Positions 51,577-58,938 of a stretch of DNA of 64,000 bases are shown here, one piece after another. The stretch comes from a virus. The notes beneath the pieces are model-generated. The model did no database searches. It saw nothing but the letters and a program-made list of their open reading frames with translations, and was not told where the DNA came from. The translations under genes were made by a program, and so were the position numbers. Numbering within the stretch: the stretch's first letter is position 1; every line of letters starts with the position of its first letter. The stretch lies in the IMG/VR virus record IMGVR_UViG_3300028786_000007, positions 1-64,000 of that record; one strand, 5' to 3'.

Positions 51577-52653
51577 TCAGGCGGCGACTTCCATCGCCCG
51601 CCATTCCTTCGCCGGCAGCTCCATCACTTTCGCCCCGAGCGCCTCCAGCTGCACCGAGCGGTCGTAGCTCGGCACGTCCTGGGCCATGCGCGTTACCGCA
51701 TTGGCGAAGCCCCAACGGGAAAGGTCGCCGCCCTGCAGTAGGTGGGTGAGCACCGAGACCTGCTCTTCACCGTTCAGCCCGACCTGCTTGGCCAGCACTT
51801 CCACGGCCTTATCCGGGCGCTTGGTCTCCATATGCACTTCCGTCGCGGCGCGCATCCGGCCCAGGACCTTATCGAAGTTCTCCTGGGTGAAGATGCCGGC
51901 CGCTACGTCGCGCGCCTTCATCAACAGCACTTTGTCCTCGGCGACCTTCGTCTCGTCACGCAGCAGCTCATAGGCGGCCTCGTCGCCGGCCTGACGCTTG
52001 CCGAGGTGGAACGCCCGGAACTTACCGTCCGGCAGGATCATGCCGTTGAGGCAAGCTAGTCGATAGGCCAGCAGCGCGATAGAGAGCGCTCCAGCACCGA
52101 CTTCGGAATTGGAGGCGACCGTCCCGGCATACATCGTATCGCCGACCTTAACCTCACCCTGCACCTTGGGGGTGATGGCCTTAATATACATCCGCGATTC
52201 GGTCAGCGAGCATTCCGTGACAGTGAGCCCCTCGATCGCACCCAGAGCCGGCATCAGCTGCTCCAGGAAGTCCTCGTTGTCGAGCGGGCGATAGGCGTTG
52301 GAAAGATAAGCGCGGGCGGTGCGGTTGGCGTCCTTCTCCAGGGTGCGGATCAGGCGCGCGGTCGGCTTACGCTTATTGATGCGGTTGACGGTAAGGGCGA
52401 GCAGCTTGGGGTCTTCGCGTTGCAGCTTCTTGAAGAACACCGCGGGCACGCCAGCATGGGAGCCAACCTGCTCGAGGAAGAGGTCCGTCATCGCGTATTC
52501 GGCCGGGCGGCTCTTGATGCCCAGGACGAGGGAATTTTGGCTGTTGTCGTAGCGCAGGTGCATCTGGTTGCTCGGGGCAATGATGTCCTTGCGGGAAGCA
52601 ATATTCGTCGAAACCTGCTCAGCGAGCTGCTGGAGGGTGATGCCTGCTTTCAT
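51577..52653 (-). CDS. DUF932 phage/plasmid-like protein
   Basis: 358 residues. DUF932 features: early MxxLFLEQVGSHAGVPAVFFKKL, TARAYLSNAYRPLDNEDFLEQL, VKVGDTMYAGTVASNSEVGAGALSIALLAYRLACLNGMI, and LGKRQAG. Common in phages and plasmids; exact biochemical role unknown, though some relatives sit in recombination or replication regions. The gene has its own upstream copy of the 26-bp motif and its own terminator, so it is a monocistronic cassette. Confidence 0.88.
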   Translation of the reverse strand: MKAGITLQQLAEQVSTNIASRKDIIAPSNQMHLRYDNSQNSLVLGIKSRPAEYAMTDLFLEQVGSHAGVPAVFFKKLQREDPKLLALTVNRINKRKPTARLIRTLEKDANRTARAYLSNAYRPLDNEDFLEQLMPALGAIEGLTVTECSLTESRMYIKAITPKVQGEVKVGDTMYAGTVASNSEVGAGALSIALLAYRLACLNGMILPDGKFRAFHLGKRQAGDEAAYELLRDETKVAEDKVLLMKARDVAAGIFTQENFDKVLGRMRAATEVHMETKRPDKAVEVLAKQVGLNGEEQVSVLTHLLQGGDLSRWGFANAVTRMAQDVPSYDRSVQLEALGAKVMELPAKEWRAMEVAA

Positions 52654-52717
52654 GGTCAGTCTCCGGTAAAGGGGTCAAAGGCCAGAGCAACAGAGGCTCT
52701 CTCCCGCCCACTCCAGG

Positions 52718-52743
52718 ACTTTACTATTGCCGCCGGCAGAAGT
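52718..52743 (-). promoter_or_regulatory. Copy 2 of the 26-bp directional motif
   Basis: Read on the minus strand: ACTTCTGC, ten bases, AGTAAAGT. The DUF932 start is 65 nt downstream. Same outer blocks as the copies at 8087 and 58476. Confidence 0.65.
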
Positions 52744-52758
52744 AAACCCACTAAGTGC

Positions 52759-52780
52759 TCGTCTTGCATTTCGGGCACAA
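52759..52780. repeat. 22-bp direct repeat, copy 2
   Basis: Identical to 51504-51525. It lies just downstream (minus strand) of the SPFH gene terminator. Both copies keep the same order relative to an A/T run and a GC stem. Confidence 0.75.
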
Positions 52781-52811
52781 AAAAGCCCGCCGCGGCTGAA
52801 GCTGGGCGGGC
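52781..52811 (-). terminator. Terminator of SPFH gene
   Basis: GCCCGCC (52785-52791) pairs with GGCGGGC (52805-52811); reading leftward it ends in a run of T. Related in sequence to the terminator at 51526. Confidence 0.8.
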
Positions 52812-52828
52812 TAGGAGCATTCAGTGCG

Positions 52829-54127
52829 TTATGGGCGCGCAGGCGCGGCCGGGATGTTGGGGACGAAGGTCGCGGCGGGCTGGCTGGGCGCAGGGAGAAG
52901 CATTTTGCCCAGCTCCGCGATATTGCCCGGCAGCACGACCAAATTCGACGGCAGGCCGTGAGCCTTCAGGCCATCACTTAGCCCCTCAAGTGCACGGATA
53001 GTGGCTAGCCGTTCCAGGGTCGCCATGACCGGCGCAATTTTATCCGCGGCGTAACGGTCATTTAGCGCTTTCTGTACAATCGGATCATATTCGAAGGTCG
53101 AACCCCACCCGATATAGTCGAGGGTGATGCCGAACTCCTTGATCAGGTACTCGCGCACCTCGTCCTCGGCTCCGATTATATCCTTGCCATCTGCGCCCTT
53201 GCCGCCGTTGATGATGATTTCCGCATCAGCGTTGATCTCATCCACGGTGCGCACCGAGAAATATTTGCAGAGCAGGCTTTGCAGCTTACCCTTGACCACC
53301 GTATCCATGGCCTCGGTGAGGTTCTTGCCCTGGAACACGGACTGCCACTTCACTTGCGGATCGTCACGGTTGCCCTGAATCGGGCGGATGCCGAACCGGT
53401 AAAGAAAGCGTGGCGCGTCTTTCTCAAACACAGACGCCGCAATGGAGATCTCCACCGTGATGTCATGGCCGCCCTTCGATTGGCATTGCAAGGATTCATT
53501 GCCATCGCCCGTGCCACCTTTGTTCCGCCATTCCCGAGCATAGGGCGCACGATCAACGATGATCAACCGTCCGGCCGGCACGAAAAAGTCGAAGGTGTAG
53601 GAGGAGCCGGCCAGCTTGGTGTGGGGGATGTCGAAGCGCTTGACAGCGATCTTGTTCTCCCGGTAGTAGGCTTCCGAGCCGAACTCCGTTTGCGACGTCT
53701 TGTTGTCGCCGACGTCCGGCAGGTAGAAGGCGCTCTCGTTGGGCGCGACCCAGTAAACCTCCGGATAATTGGTCTTGTCGTAGTAGGCGCTCGCCGGCTG
53801 GGCAGACGTTGCCAAGGTCAGGACCAGGGCCGCTGTGGTCAGCGCCGCGATCAAGGCTTTGCCGGGCTTCCACCAAATCCACACGACCAGCAGTAGGAAG
53901 ACCAGGAAGGGGATGCCCAGCTGCGGCGCGAGCTTCATGCCGTAGGTGGACGTGACGTAACTGACATCGTCGGCCGCGAGCTGGCCACCGGCCGCCTTAC
54001 CCGCGGCGAGCGTCGCCACTGGATTGAGCAGGTGATTGAGGAACGCATAAACGCAATACAGCACGAGGGTAGAAAGTGCGCGGAGGGCCAATGAGGAAGC
54101 CCGCAGCGCAGGAGGCTGCTCTGTCAT
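52829..54127 (-). CDS. SPFH/band-7 domain membrane protein
   Basis: 432 residues from ATG 54127 (AAGGA upstream). Two membrane helices (about 14-30 and 62-110 region: PFLVFLLLVVWIWW, ALIAALTTAALVLTLA), then a stomatin/prohibitin-like domain: beta strands with IDVTVEISIAASVFEKDAPRFLYRFG-type core, LTEAMDTVVKGKLQSLLCKYFSVRTVDEINADAE, VREYLIKEFGITLDYIGWGSTFEYDP, and a helical tail. Related proteins scaffold membrane microdomains or control FtsH. In a phage it may protect the membrane or block superinfection; inferred. Confidence 0.82.
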   Translation of the reverse strand: MTEQPPALRASSLALRALSTLVLYCVYAFLNHLLNPVATLAAGKAAGGQLAADDVSYVTSTYGMKLAPQLGIPFLVFLLLVVWIWWKPGKALIAALTTAALVLTLATSAQPASAYYDKTNYPEVYWVAPNESAFYLPDVGDNKTSQTEFGSEAYYRENKIAVKRFDIPHTKLAGSSYTFDFFVPAGRLIIVDRAPYAREWRNKGGTGDGNESLQCQSKGGHDITVEISIAASVFEKDAPRFLYRFGIRPIQGNRDDPQVKWQSVFQGKNLTEAMDTVVKGKLQSLLCKYFSVRTVDEINADAEIIINGGKGADGKDIIGAEDEVREYLIKEFGITLDYIGWGSTFEYDPIVQKALNDRYAADKIAPVMATLERLATIRALEGLSDGLKAHGLPSNLVVLPGNIAELGKMLLPAPSQPAATFVPNIPAAPARP

Positions 54128-54161
54128 GAAAGATGTCCTTTTGGTTGGAATGCCAGGCCAT

Positions 54162-54235
54162 TGGAAGGGTGGATGGGAGTTGAACCCACTTATCCGGATT
54201 TGCAATCCGTCACATGACCGTTCTGCCACCACCCA
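54162..54235 (-). tRNA. tRNA-Cys (anticodon GCA)
   Basis: Reading leftward: acceptor TGGGTGG/CCACCCT (six pairs, first T.T mismatch), anticodon stem with loop TTGCAAA giving GCA, T arm GTGGG-TTCAACT-CCCAT, discriminator U as in tRNA-Cys, and an encoded CCA. The D arm is weak. It lies in the early leftward operon just after the membrane-protein gene start and outside the right-hand RNA array. Confidence 0.85.
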
Positions 54236-54444
54236 TACAATTAAAATCCCCTAGCAGGTCAGGAGAAAATTGTCCCCCAACTCCTGAATTCAGAAGCGGT
54301 CTTACTACCTGAAGGCTCAGGATTTTACAGCCGTCGTAGTTTCAGGGCCATTGGCTTACGTGCCGCACGCGTGTACCTACCACGCCGCCGCTAGGGTTTA
54401 CTCAGCGGCCGTTGATCACCGGCCGTGAGAAGCTCGTTAGGTGG
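54236..54444 (-). other. Gene-free stretch beside tRNA-Cys
   Basis: No gene and no clear second tRNA. Short helices such as CAGGAG/CTCCTG are present, and GC-rich repeats in 54380-54420. Likely spacer or RNA with local structure; transcribed with the tRNA-Cys. Confidence 0.35.
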
Positions 54445-54690
54445 TCAAGATACCTTGACCCACCGCATCGTGGTCTGCAGGAGTTGATCGTAGTCGCCGG
54501 CCATCGCTTCATTGCGATAGGCGTCGCGCTCCTCCGTGGGAATGCCAGCCCGGCGCATCGCCTTGGTGACGAGCGCCATAATATTGAAGGCGTTGCCATC
54601 CGCGCCGGTCAGCTGCACTTCAATGTCCGGGTATTTCGGACCCGTCGCTTCCGGTTCCACCGCCTCCGGCTGGGCTGTTTCTTCGCTCAT
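54445..54690 (-). CDS. Small phage protein, unknown
   Basis: 81 residues. Acidic start (MSEETAQPEAVEPEATGP), then PDIEVQLTGADGNAFNIMALVTKAMRRAG, a sequence type seen in many phage small proteins. Overlaps the upstream gene by 71 nt. Confidence 0.7.
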   Translation of the reverse strand: MSEETAQPEAVEPEATGPKYPDIEVQLTGADGNAFNIMALVTKAMRRAGIPTEERDAYRNEAMAGDYDQLLQTTMRWVKVS

Positions 54691-54955
54691 TTAGCATCCT
54701 TTCCAGGTTATCGGCCGCGGCCTTGCAGGTTTTATCAGGCACCGTCTCGTAAGGCGACGGGTCGTAATTGTCCGGGTCGAGCCGCGGGCAGGAAGAACCC
54801 ATGTCGTAGAAGCACTTCGGCTGGTCAGCATCAAGTTCGCACCGCGGGCATTGCCGCCCTTTCCTCCAGTCTTTGGGCAAGATGCGTACTTTGCGGGTGC
54901 GGAGGTGCTCGATCAGTTCGAGGATTTCTTCGTCGGTGGCGACCTCAATGGCCAT
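54620..54955 (-). CDS. Small cysteine-containing protein
   Basis: 111 residues. Acidic helix at the start (EEILELIEHLRTRKVRILP) and CPRCELDADQPKC and SCPRLD pairs that could bind zinc. No family recognised. Confidence 0.6.
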   Translation of the reverse strand: MAIEVATDEEILELIEHLRTRKVRILPKDWRKGRQCPRCELDADQPKCFYDMGSSCPRLDPDNYDPSPYETVPDKTCKAAADNLERMLNERRNSPAGGGGTGSDGSEIPGH

Positions 54956-55219
54956 TTACTTGTCCTCGTTGTCCTCGATAATAGGCGGGTTGAACAGCAC
55001 GTGCGGGAACATCATTTTTATGCTGCGAACGTCTAAGTCTCGGGGCGACGCTGAACTTTCCACGCCTCCCAGGCAGATCACGCCTTCCGCGCGTAGGGCA
55101 GAATTACCTTGGGGGTATTGCTTCTCATAGAGGCGGGTGATCAGGAAAGCGGCGGTGGGCTTACGCTTCTTGTCCGTGCGGATTTGCCCGACAGCGAACT
55201 CGTCCTCCAGGGTCGTCAT
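54956..55219 (-). CDS. Small protein, unknown
   Basis: 87 residues; starts directly at the end of the upstream gene (ATGA overlap), in the leftward operon. A hydrophobic C-terminal stretch FPHVLFNPPII. Function unknown. Confidence 0.6.
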   Translation of the reverse strand: MTTLEDEFAVGQIRTDKKRKPTAAFLITRLYEKQYPQGNSALRAEGVICLGGVESSASPRDLDVRSIKMMFPHVLFNPPIIEDNEDK

Positions 55220-55428
55220 GCATTAAGCCTCGCGCAAATGAAGCGAGCTGCTTCCTCGCCCACATCGATGCAGATGGGCCAATGCTTGTCTTTGGTGCCC
55301 GTCTTTTTACCCTTGCCATCAAAAACAGGGTCAGTGCGGATAAAATCCGTCCGGTCGTAAACCGAATAGCAGATATCACCATCTCTATCGAAAGTGTCCA
55401 CGTAGTAGCGGTCTTGCCCCTGGGCCAT
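55216..55428 (-). CDS. Small protein, unknown
   Basis: 70 residues; YYVDTFDRDGDICYSVYDRTDFIRTDP suggests a compact beta fold. Overlaps the next gene by 4 nt. Function unknown. Confidence 0.65.
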   Translation of the reverse strand: MAQGQDRYYVDTFDRDGDICYSVYDRTDFIRTDPVFDGKGKKTGTKDKHWPICIDVGEEAARFICARLNA

Positions 55429-55429
55429 C

Positions 55430-55648
55430 TCAATGCTCCTCCTCTACACGCTTCCGCCAATCCGGCCGTAACTCACTGCCATTGACGGTGATTGTATCCA
55501 ATATCGAGTTGGCATAAATGCGCAACTCCTTGCCCACTAAGGTCGGCGAGAGGCGCTTCAAAGCGCGCACAATGCGACTTTGATGGGAGCCCGGCTGGGC
55601 GAGCTCTTCCGCGAAAAACTGGCAAAATAACGCGCTTTGGTAGGACAT
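55430..55648 (-). CDS. Small helical protein, unknown
   Basis: 72 residues with strong helices (SALFCQFFAEELAQPG, RIVRALKRLSPTLVGKELRIYANSI). No family recognised. One base from the gene before it. Confidence 0.6.
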   Translation of the reverse strand: MSYQSALFCQFFAEELAQPGSHQSRIVRALKRLSPTLVGKELRIYANSILDTITVNGSELRPDWRKRVEEEH

Positions 55649-55652
55649 CGTC

Positions 55653-56009
55653 TTAGGCCCCTGCGAGCTTCCTGAGCATAAAGGAAACGTAAGGTTTACC
55701 GGCGTGGTGCTCGTAAAACTTGGCCGGGTGGCCGAAGCAATCTTCGCGCCGGCCGACGGCGATGCGCGCCTCCGGGCCGCCTTCCGTATTGTGCGGAAGG
55801 ATGCAGGCGTTGGCCGCTACCGCTAAGGCACCCGCGCACATTGCGGTGCGCGGGTTCTCCGGACCGTGATCCTGGCGGTGGCAGGCGGGCACCTCGTTAT
55901 TCGCCACCGCGTCGGCATAGAGCTCCGGGGTATGCCCACCCAGCCAGCCTGCGGGTGCACTGAGCCGCCAGGGGCACTCGCTACAAGGGGCGATGTGGCG
56001 TAGCATCAT
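55653..56009 (-). CDS. DUF6283-like cysteine-rich protein
   Basis: 118 residues from ATG 56009 (ATGA overlap). CSECPWR near the start followed by spaced cysteines and histidines (ACHRQDHG, MCAGALAV, NACILPHN) match a small zinc-binding family frequent in phages. Role unknown. Confidence 0.72.
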   Translation of the reverse strand: MMLRHIAPCSECPWRLSAPAGWLGGHTPELYADAVANNEVPACHRQDHGPENPRTAMCAGALAVAANACILPHNTEGGPEARIAVGRREDCFGHPAKFYEHHAGKPYVSFMLRKLAGA

Positions 56010-56248
56010 TTTAGTCCCAGCCATACACGATTGGCATCTGCCCAGTCATAAACGCGGTTAAGTCCGTCGTTGAAGACCAGCAGTGCAGTTTCAGGATCAG
56101 CGTCGGCCATATCACGGGCCTTCGCTAGCTGCTTCGTCGGAGCATCAGGAAGCCGCTCGATGATCCCATCGGCGGCGGCTTTGATGGCTTCCGGCGTCTC
56201 CTCTGCGGAGAGGAGATCCTTGATATTTACGGTGCGGTTCCAGCTCAT
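56006..56248 (-). CDS. Small protein, unknown
   Basis: 80 residues from ATG 56248 (AAGG upstream). Helical (PEAIKAAADGIIERLPDAPTKQLAKARDMADADPETALLVFNDGL). In-frame codons upstream to 56287 are probably not translated. Function unknown. Confidence 0.6.
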   Translation of the reverse strand: MSWNRTVNIKDLLSAEETPEAIKAAADGIIERLPDAPTKQLAKARDMADADPETALLVFNDGLNRVYDWADANRVWLGLK

Positions 56249-56616
56249 TCGGCAATACCTTCCCAGAGCAGCTTGAGGTGATTCCACCGCTGGCTGAGGA
56301 ACTTACGGACATTATCTTCGTCCTCATCCTTGATGCTAATTTCGCACCAACGGTAATCTCCCTTACGCTGCATCATAAAGAAGATGTACAGCGTATCGCG
56401 CCGCGGCCACCGGTCCTCTTCGTCTTCTGCGGGGTCGGCCTTTTTCCAGTCCCAACGGAAGACGAGGTTCATGTCCAGGTCTGAATCGCCCCATGCAGCA
56501 TAGAAGTCTTCCCAACTATCATAAGGGAAGCAAACTTCGTGATTCCTGTTACCAGCGCAACGATAGTTAGTTTCGCTGCAATAGTAGGGGTGCTTGATTT
56601 CCCAAAGATGCGTCAT
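56245..56616 (-). CDS. Phage protein with aromatic/acidic repeats
   Basis: 123 residues. PYYCSETNYRCAG...FPYDSWEDFYAAWGDSDLDMNLVFRWDWK is rich in Trp and Asp and resembles proteins in phages of unknown role. ATGA overlaps on both sides. Confidence 0.65.
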   Translation of the reverse strand: MTHLWEIKHPYYCSETNYRCAGNRNHEVCFPYDSWEDFYAAWGDSDLDMNLVFRWDWKKADPAEDEEDRWPRRDTLYIFFMMQRKGDYRWCEISIKDEDEDNVRKFLSQRWNHLKLLWEGIAE

Positions 56617-56804
56617 TCGAAAATCTCCCGGAGCATCACGGCCCGCAAAATACGGCGCACGTAACGGTGCTCCTTCTTGATGTCGCGCGCCCGCGCGCGG
56701 ATGGAGCGGCGGTTGCGGTACACGTCATTGGGCCACGTATCGTGGCCGGGGCAGCACTGGTCGAGGGCGCGAGGCCCTTTGAGGTCTTCGATCTCACGGC
56801 GCAT
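56613..56804 (-). CDS. Small basic protein, unknown
   Basis: 63 residues with a highly basic helix (RNRRSIRARARDIKKEHRYVRRILRAVM). Could bind nucleic acid. Overlaps neighbours. Confidence 0.6.
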   Translation of the reverse strand: MRREIEDLKGPRALDQCCPGHDTWPNDVYRNRRSIRARARDIKKEHRYVRRILRAVMLREIFE

Positions 56805-56994
56805 GTTGCACCTCTATGCCATACTTTTTGAGCGGGTCGCTTAGCTCCGGAAAGTCTACGATAATCGTATCGACGAAGCAGTTGCTCACCTTAGTGCACA
56901 AATGTTGCCTAAAACTCTCTGCCACAGCAGCGAGGTCTGGCTGAGCCGCGCCAAAGTCGGCGCGGACAATCACTTTGAGTGTAAATTCTTGCAT
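56794..56994 (-). CDS. Small protein, unknown
   Basis: 66 residues, beta-alpha pattern (FTLKVIVRADFG, FVDTIIVDFPELSD). It overlaps the next gene by 11 nt. No family recognised. Confidence 0.6.
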   Translation of the reverse strand: MQEFTLKVIVRADFGAAQPDLAAVAESFRQHLCTKVSNCFVDTIIVDFPELSDPLKKYGIEVQHAP

Positions 56995-57081
56995 CGCATC
57001 CTCCCTAAAGAGACGTCGGGAACCACCCCGGCGTCCGTCAAGAGAGGAGGAGCCGCGCGAACGACTCCTCCAATTTGCCCG
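56995..57081 (-). terminator. Possible weak terminator and gap
   Basis: Reading leftward: GGAGGAG/CTCCTCC (7 bp) followed by TCTCTT, and then GACG...CGTC and CGGG...CCCG stems. Could terminate the membrane-protein transcript or be leader structure. Confidence 0.4.
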
Positions 57082-58251
57082 TTAGTCCTTCTTGGGTCCG
57101 CTACCGAAGATCACCACATTTTGCTGACCGCCCAACGGGACAGCAGAAAGCTGCGGCTTGACTTGCGGCTTTTCCGTGACCGCGACGAGCTTGGCCTTTT
57201 TGGCGAAGCGGCCGTGGCTATCACGCATCTTACGCTTCGTTGCAACAACCGGCTCTGCCTTCTTGGCTTTCGCCACCGGCAGCGGGATCGGCGTTGCGAC
57301 CGGGGCGATAACAACCGGCTCAGTCACGGCCGGAGCCGTATAGCCGATCACGTCTTCCGGCTCGTCCACAAACAGGTCAGCGGCCTCAATCAGCATTGCC
57401 TGATAGTGGTAGAAGGGCACCAGCTCAGCGGCCCGGTCGTATTCGGTGCGGGCAGCGCTAATTTGCGCCTGGGCGTCCGAAATCAGGGCCAGGAGCGGAG
57501 AAAGGTCGACCGGCTGGCTAGCCGGGGCTTCAGTGACGACCACCTCCGGAGCGGCTTCCTTGCGGCCGCTAGGCCGGAAAGCGCAGTAGAAGAAGAAAGT
57601 CTGCGCCAGCTCAAGGGCCAGGGCCCAGAGCAGCGGGGTCAGCTTACCGACCAGAACGGCCGGCAGTTGAATGGCGAAACCAATCGCCTCCGCCTGGGCG
57701 TCCGCGCTACCCGGCCGGCCCTGATTGAGGGTGTACTGGGCGGTGGAGATATTGGACTTCGTCACCGCGACCTGTCCGCAGAACTCTTTAGACTTCGCTG
57801 CGGTAGCGTTGGAGCAGCCGGCAGTGGCTTCCCACCGCTTATTCTGCTTGAGTGCTTCCAGTTCGGCCTCAGCGCCTTTCAGTTGACGGTCGGCCCGCTT
57901 GTAAGCTTCAATTTTCAGGTCTGCACCCTCAACCTTCTCGGTGCGGTGGGTGGCCGTGTAGCCGACCGCATTCCACAGCACGAAAACGGTGCAGAGCAAC
58001 CAACCCAGGCGAACCACCCAGGCCGCTGCGCGCTCACCCTCTTGCTTCAAGTGAGCAGCGTAGGGCATAAGAAACCAGGAGCCGAAGGCCACTGCCGCGC
58101 CGGCCGAACCCAGAAGGTAGCCGTCAAGTCCCGGAGCGCTCATCAGTCCGTTGCGAAAGGCGCTGAGGCCGCAATAGCCGCCCACCACCGTACCAGCCAC
58201 GAGCATGCACGCCCGTACGACTGGCATATTATTCGATGCCATCATGTTCAT
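57082..58251 (-). CDS. Multi-pass membrane protein with coiled coil
   Basis: 389 residues from ATG 58251 (GGGGAGA upstream; ATG 58245 is also possible). Four membrane helices: ACMLVAGTVVGGYCG, YLLGSAGAAVAFGSWFLM, WVVRLGWLLCTVFVLWNAVGY and LTPLLWALALELAQTFFFYCA. Between 3 and 4 there is a periplasmic coiled-coil loop with three cysteines. The long cytoplasmic tail is Pro/Ala-rich with RDSHGRFAKKAK (basic, DNA-binding-like). No family recognised. First gene of the leftward operon. Confidence 0.7.
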   Translation of the reverse strand: MNMMASNNMPVVRACMLVAGTVVGGYCGLSAFRNGLMSAPGLDGYLLGSAGAAVAFGSWFLMPYAAHLKQEGERAAAWVVRLGWLLCTVFVLWNAVGYTATHRTEKVEGADLKIEAYKRADRQLKGAEAELEALKQNKRWEATAGCSNATAAKSKEFCGQVAVTKSNISTAQYTLNQGRPGSADAQAEAIGFAIQLPAVLVGKLTPLLWALALELAQTFFFYCAFRPSGRKEAAPEVVVTEAPASQPVDLSPLLALISDAQAQISAARTEYDRAAELVPFYHYQAMLIEAADLFVDEPEDVIGYTAPAVTEPVVIAPVATPIPLPVAKAKKAEPVVATKRKMRDSHGRFAKKAKLVAVTEKPQVKPQLSAVPLGGQQNVVIFGSGPKKD

Positions 58252-58605
58252 GTCTCCCCGTGGCTTATTAGCCGAATGGATGTGAAGAATAAGTCTGCTA
58301 ATCTCCATTGCTGGAGGAGGCGGCCGTTTCGTCCCGGTCGCCCGCCGTAGCAATGCTAGAAGTAGAACCGCTGAGACCGCCTTTTGTAGAGCCCCCGTAA
58401 CCGGGGAGAGGCACTAGTCGGGCGCTTCATTATGGTGACGGTGGAAGCGCTTCACCCGTTCAGTACAACCAATATACTTCTGCCGGCAGCAGAAGTAAAG
58501 TACCTTGTGTAACAATTCTGCAACATTTGTGCAGAAAGTTTGAAGAGGAGAGCGCATTGCATTGAAGAAGAGGCATGATCTTGGCTGAAACAGGAGGATG
58601 CGGAT
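58252..58605. promoter_or_regulatory. Divergent control region
   Basis: Between the leftward operon and the rightward HTH/RNA ligase unit. Contains the 26-bp motif (58476-58501), an inverted repeat TTCTGCA/TGCAGAA around 58524-58545, a palindrome GAAGCGCTTC (58444-58453) and a CCCC/GGGG hairpin near 58395. Promoters in both directions must lie here. Confidence 0.6.
58476..58501 (+). promoter_or_regulatory. Copy 3 of the 26-bp directional motif
   Basis: ACTTCTGC, ten bases, AGTAAAGT. In this copy ACTTCTGC and GCAGAAGT also form an inverted repeat around CGGCA. The HTH regulator start is 105 nt away. Confidence 0.7.
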
Positions 58606-58938
58606 GTGTCTAAGGCAAAAGTCATTCAGTTACAGGATAGTAAAAAACTCACAGATGTTCAGAAACGCAGCGCAAATAGTGCGCTAGCGGAAGGCGTCGA
58701 TGCAGATGATGAGGCGAAATACTTAGAAGACTTGCGCGGAGTTGTGTGGAAGGAAGCGGGCACCGGCAGCGGCAGTTGGAAAAGCCTCGCTGAAAAGGCC
58801 GGCCTCGCGGATATGACCGTGCGCCGGTTCGCCACCGGTGAGACGAAGCGCCCAACCCTATTCACCATCCGCCGTATGCTGGCGGCGCTCAACTACCGGC
58901 TAACCTGGCAGAAGATCCCAAGGCAGAGGAAAAAATGA
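58606..58938 (+). CDS. HTH transcription regulator
   Basis: 110 residues from GTG 58606 (AGGAGG at 58591-58596). The first 35 residues are polar. Then GSWKSLAEKAGLADMTVRRFATGETKRPTLFTIRRMLAALNY is a typical Cro/C1-type helix-turn-helix with recognition helix MTVRRFATG. Its gene lies directly downstream of the best motif copy, so it is a candidate to bind it. ATGA overlap with the RNA ligase gene. Confidence 0.82.
   Translation: MSKAKVIQLQDSKKLTDVQKRSANSALAEGVDADDEAKYLEDLRGVVWKEAGTGSGSWKSLAEKAGLADMTVRRFATGETKRPTLFTIRRMLAALNYRLTWQKIPRQRKK

Noticed and set aside
52420-53001. Plus-strand frames opposite DUF932 and SPFH genes
   Set aside because: They cross terminators and the direct repeat and have no protein family features.
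56902-58350. 482-codon plus-strand frame opposite the membrane protein
   Set aside because: Composition is that of a shadow; the minus frame has four clear membrane helices and a ribosome site.
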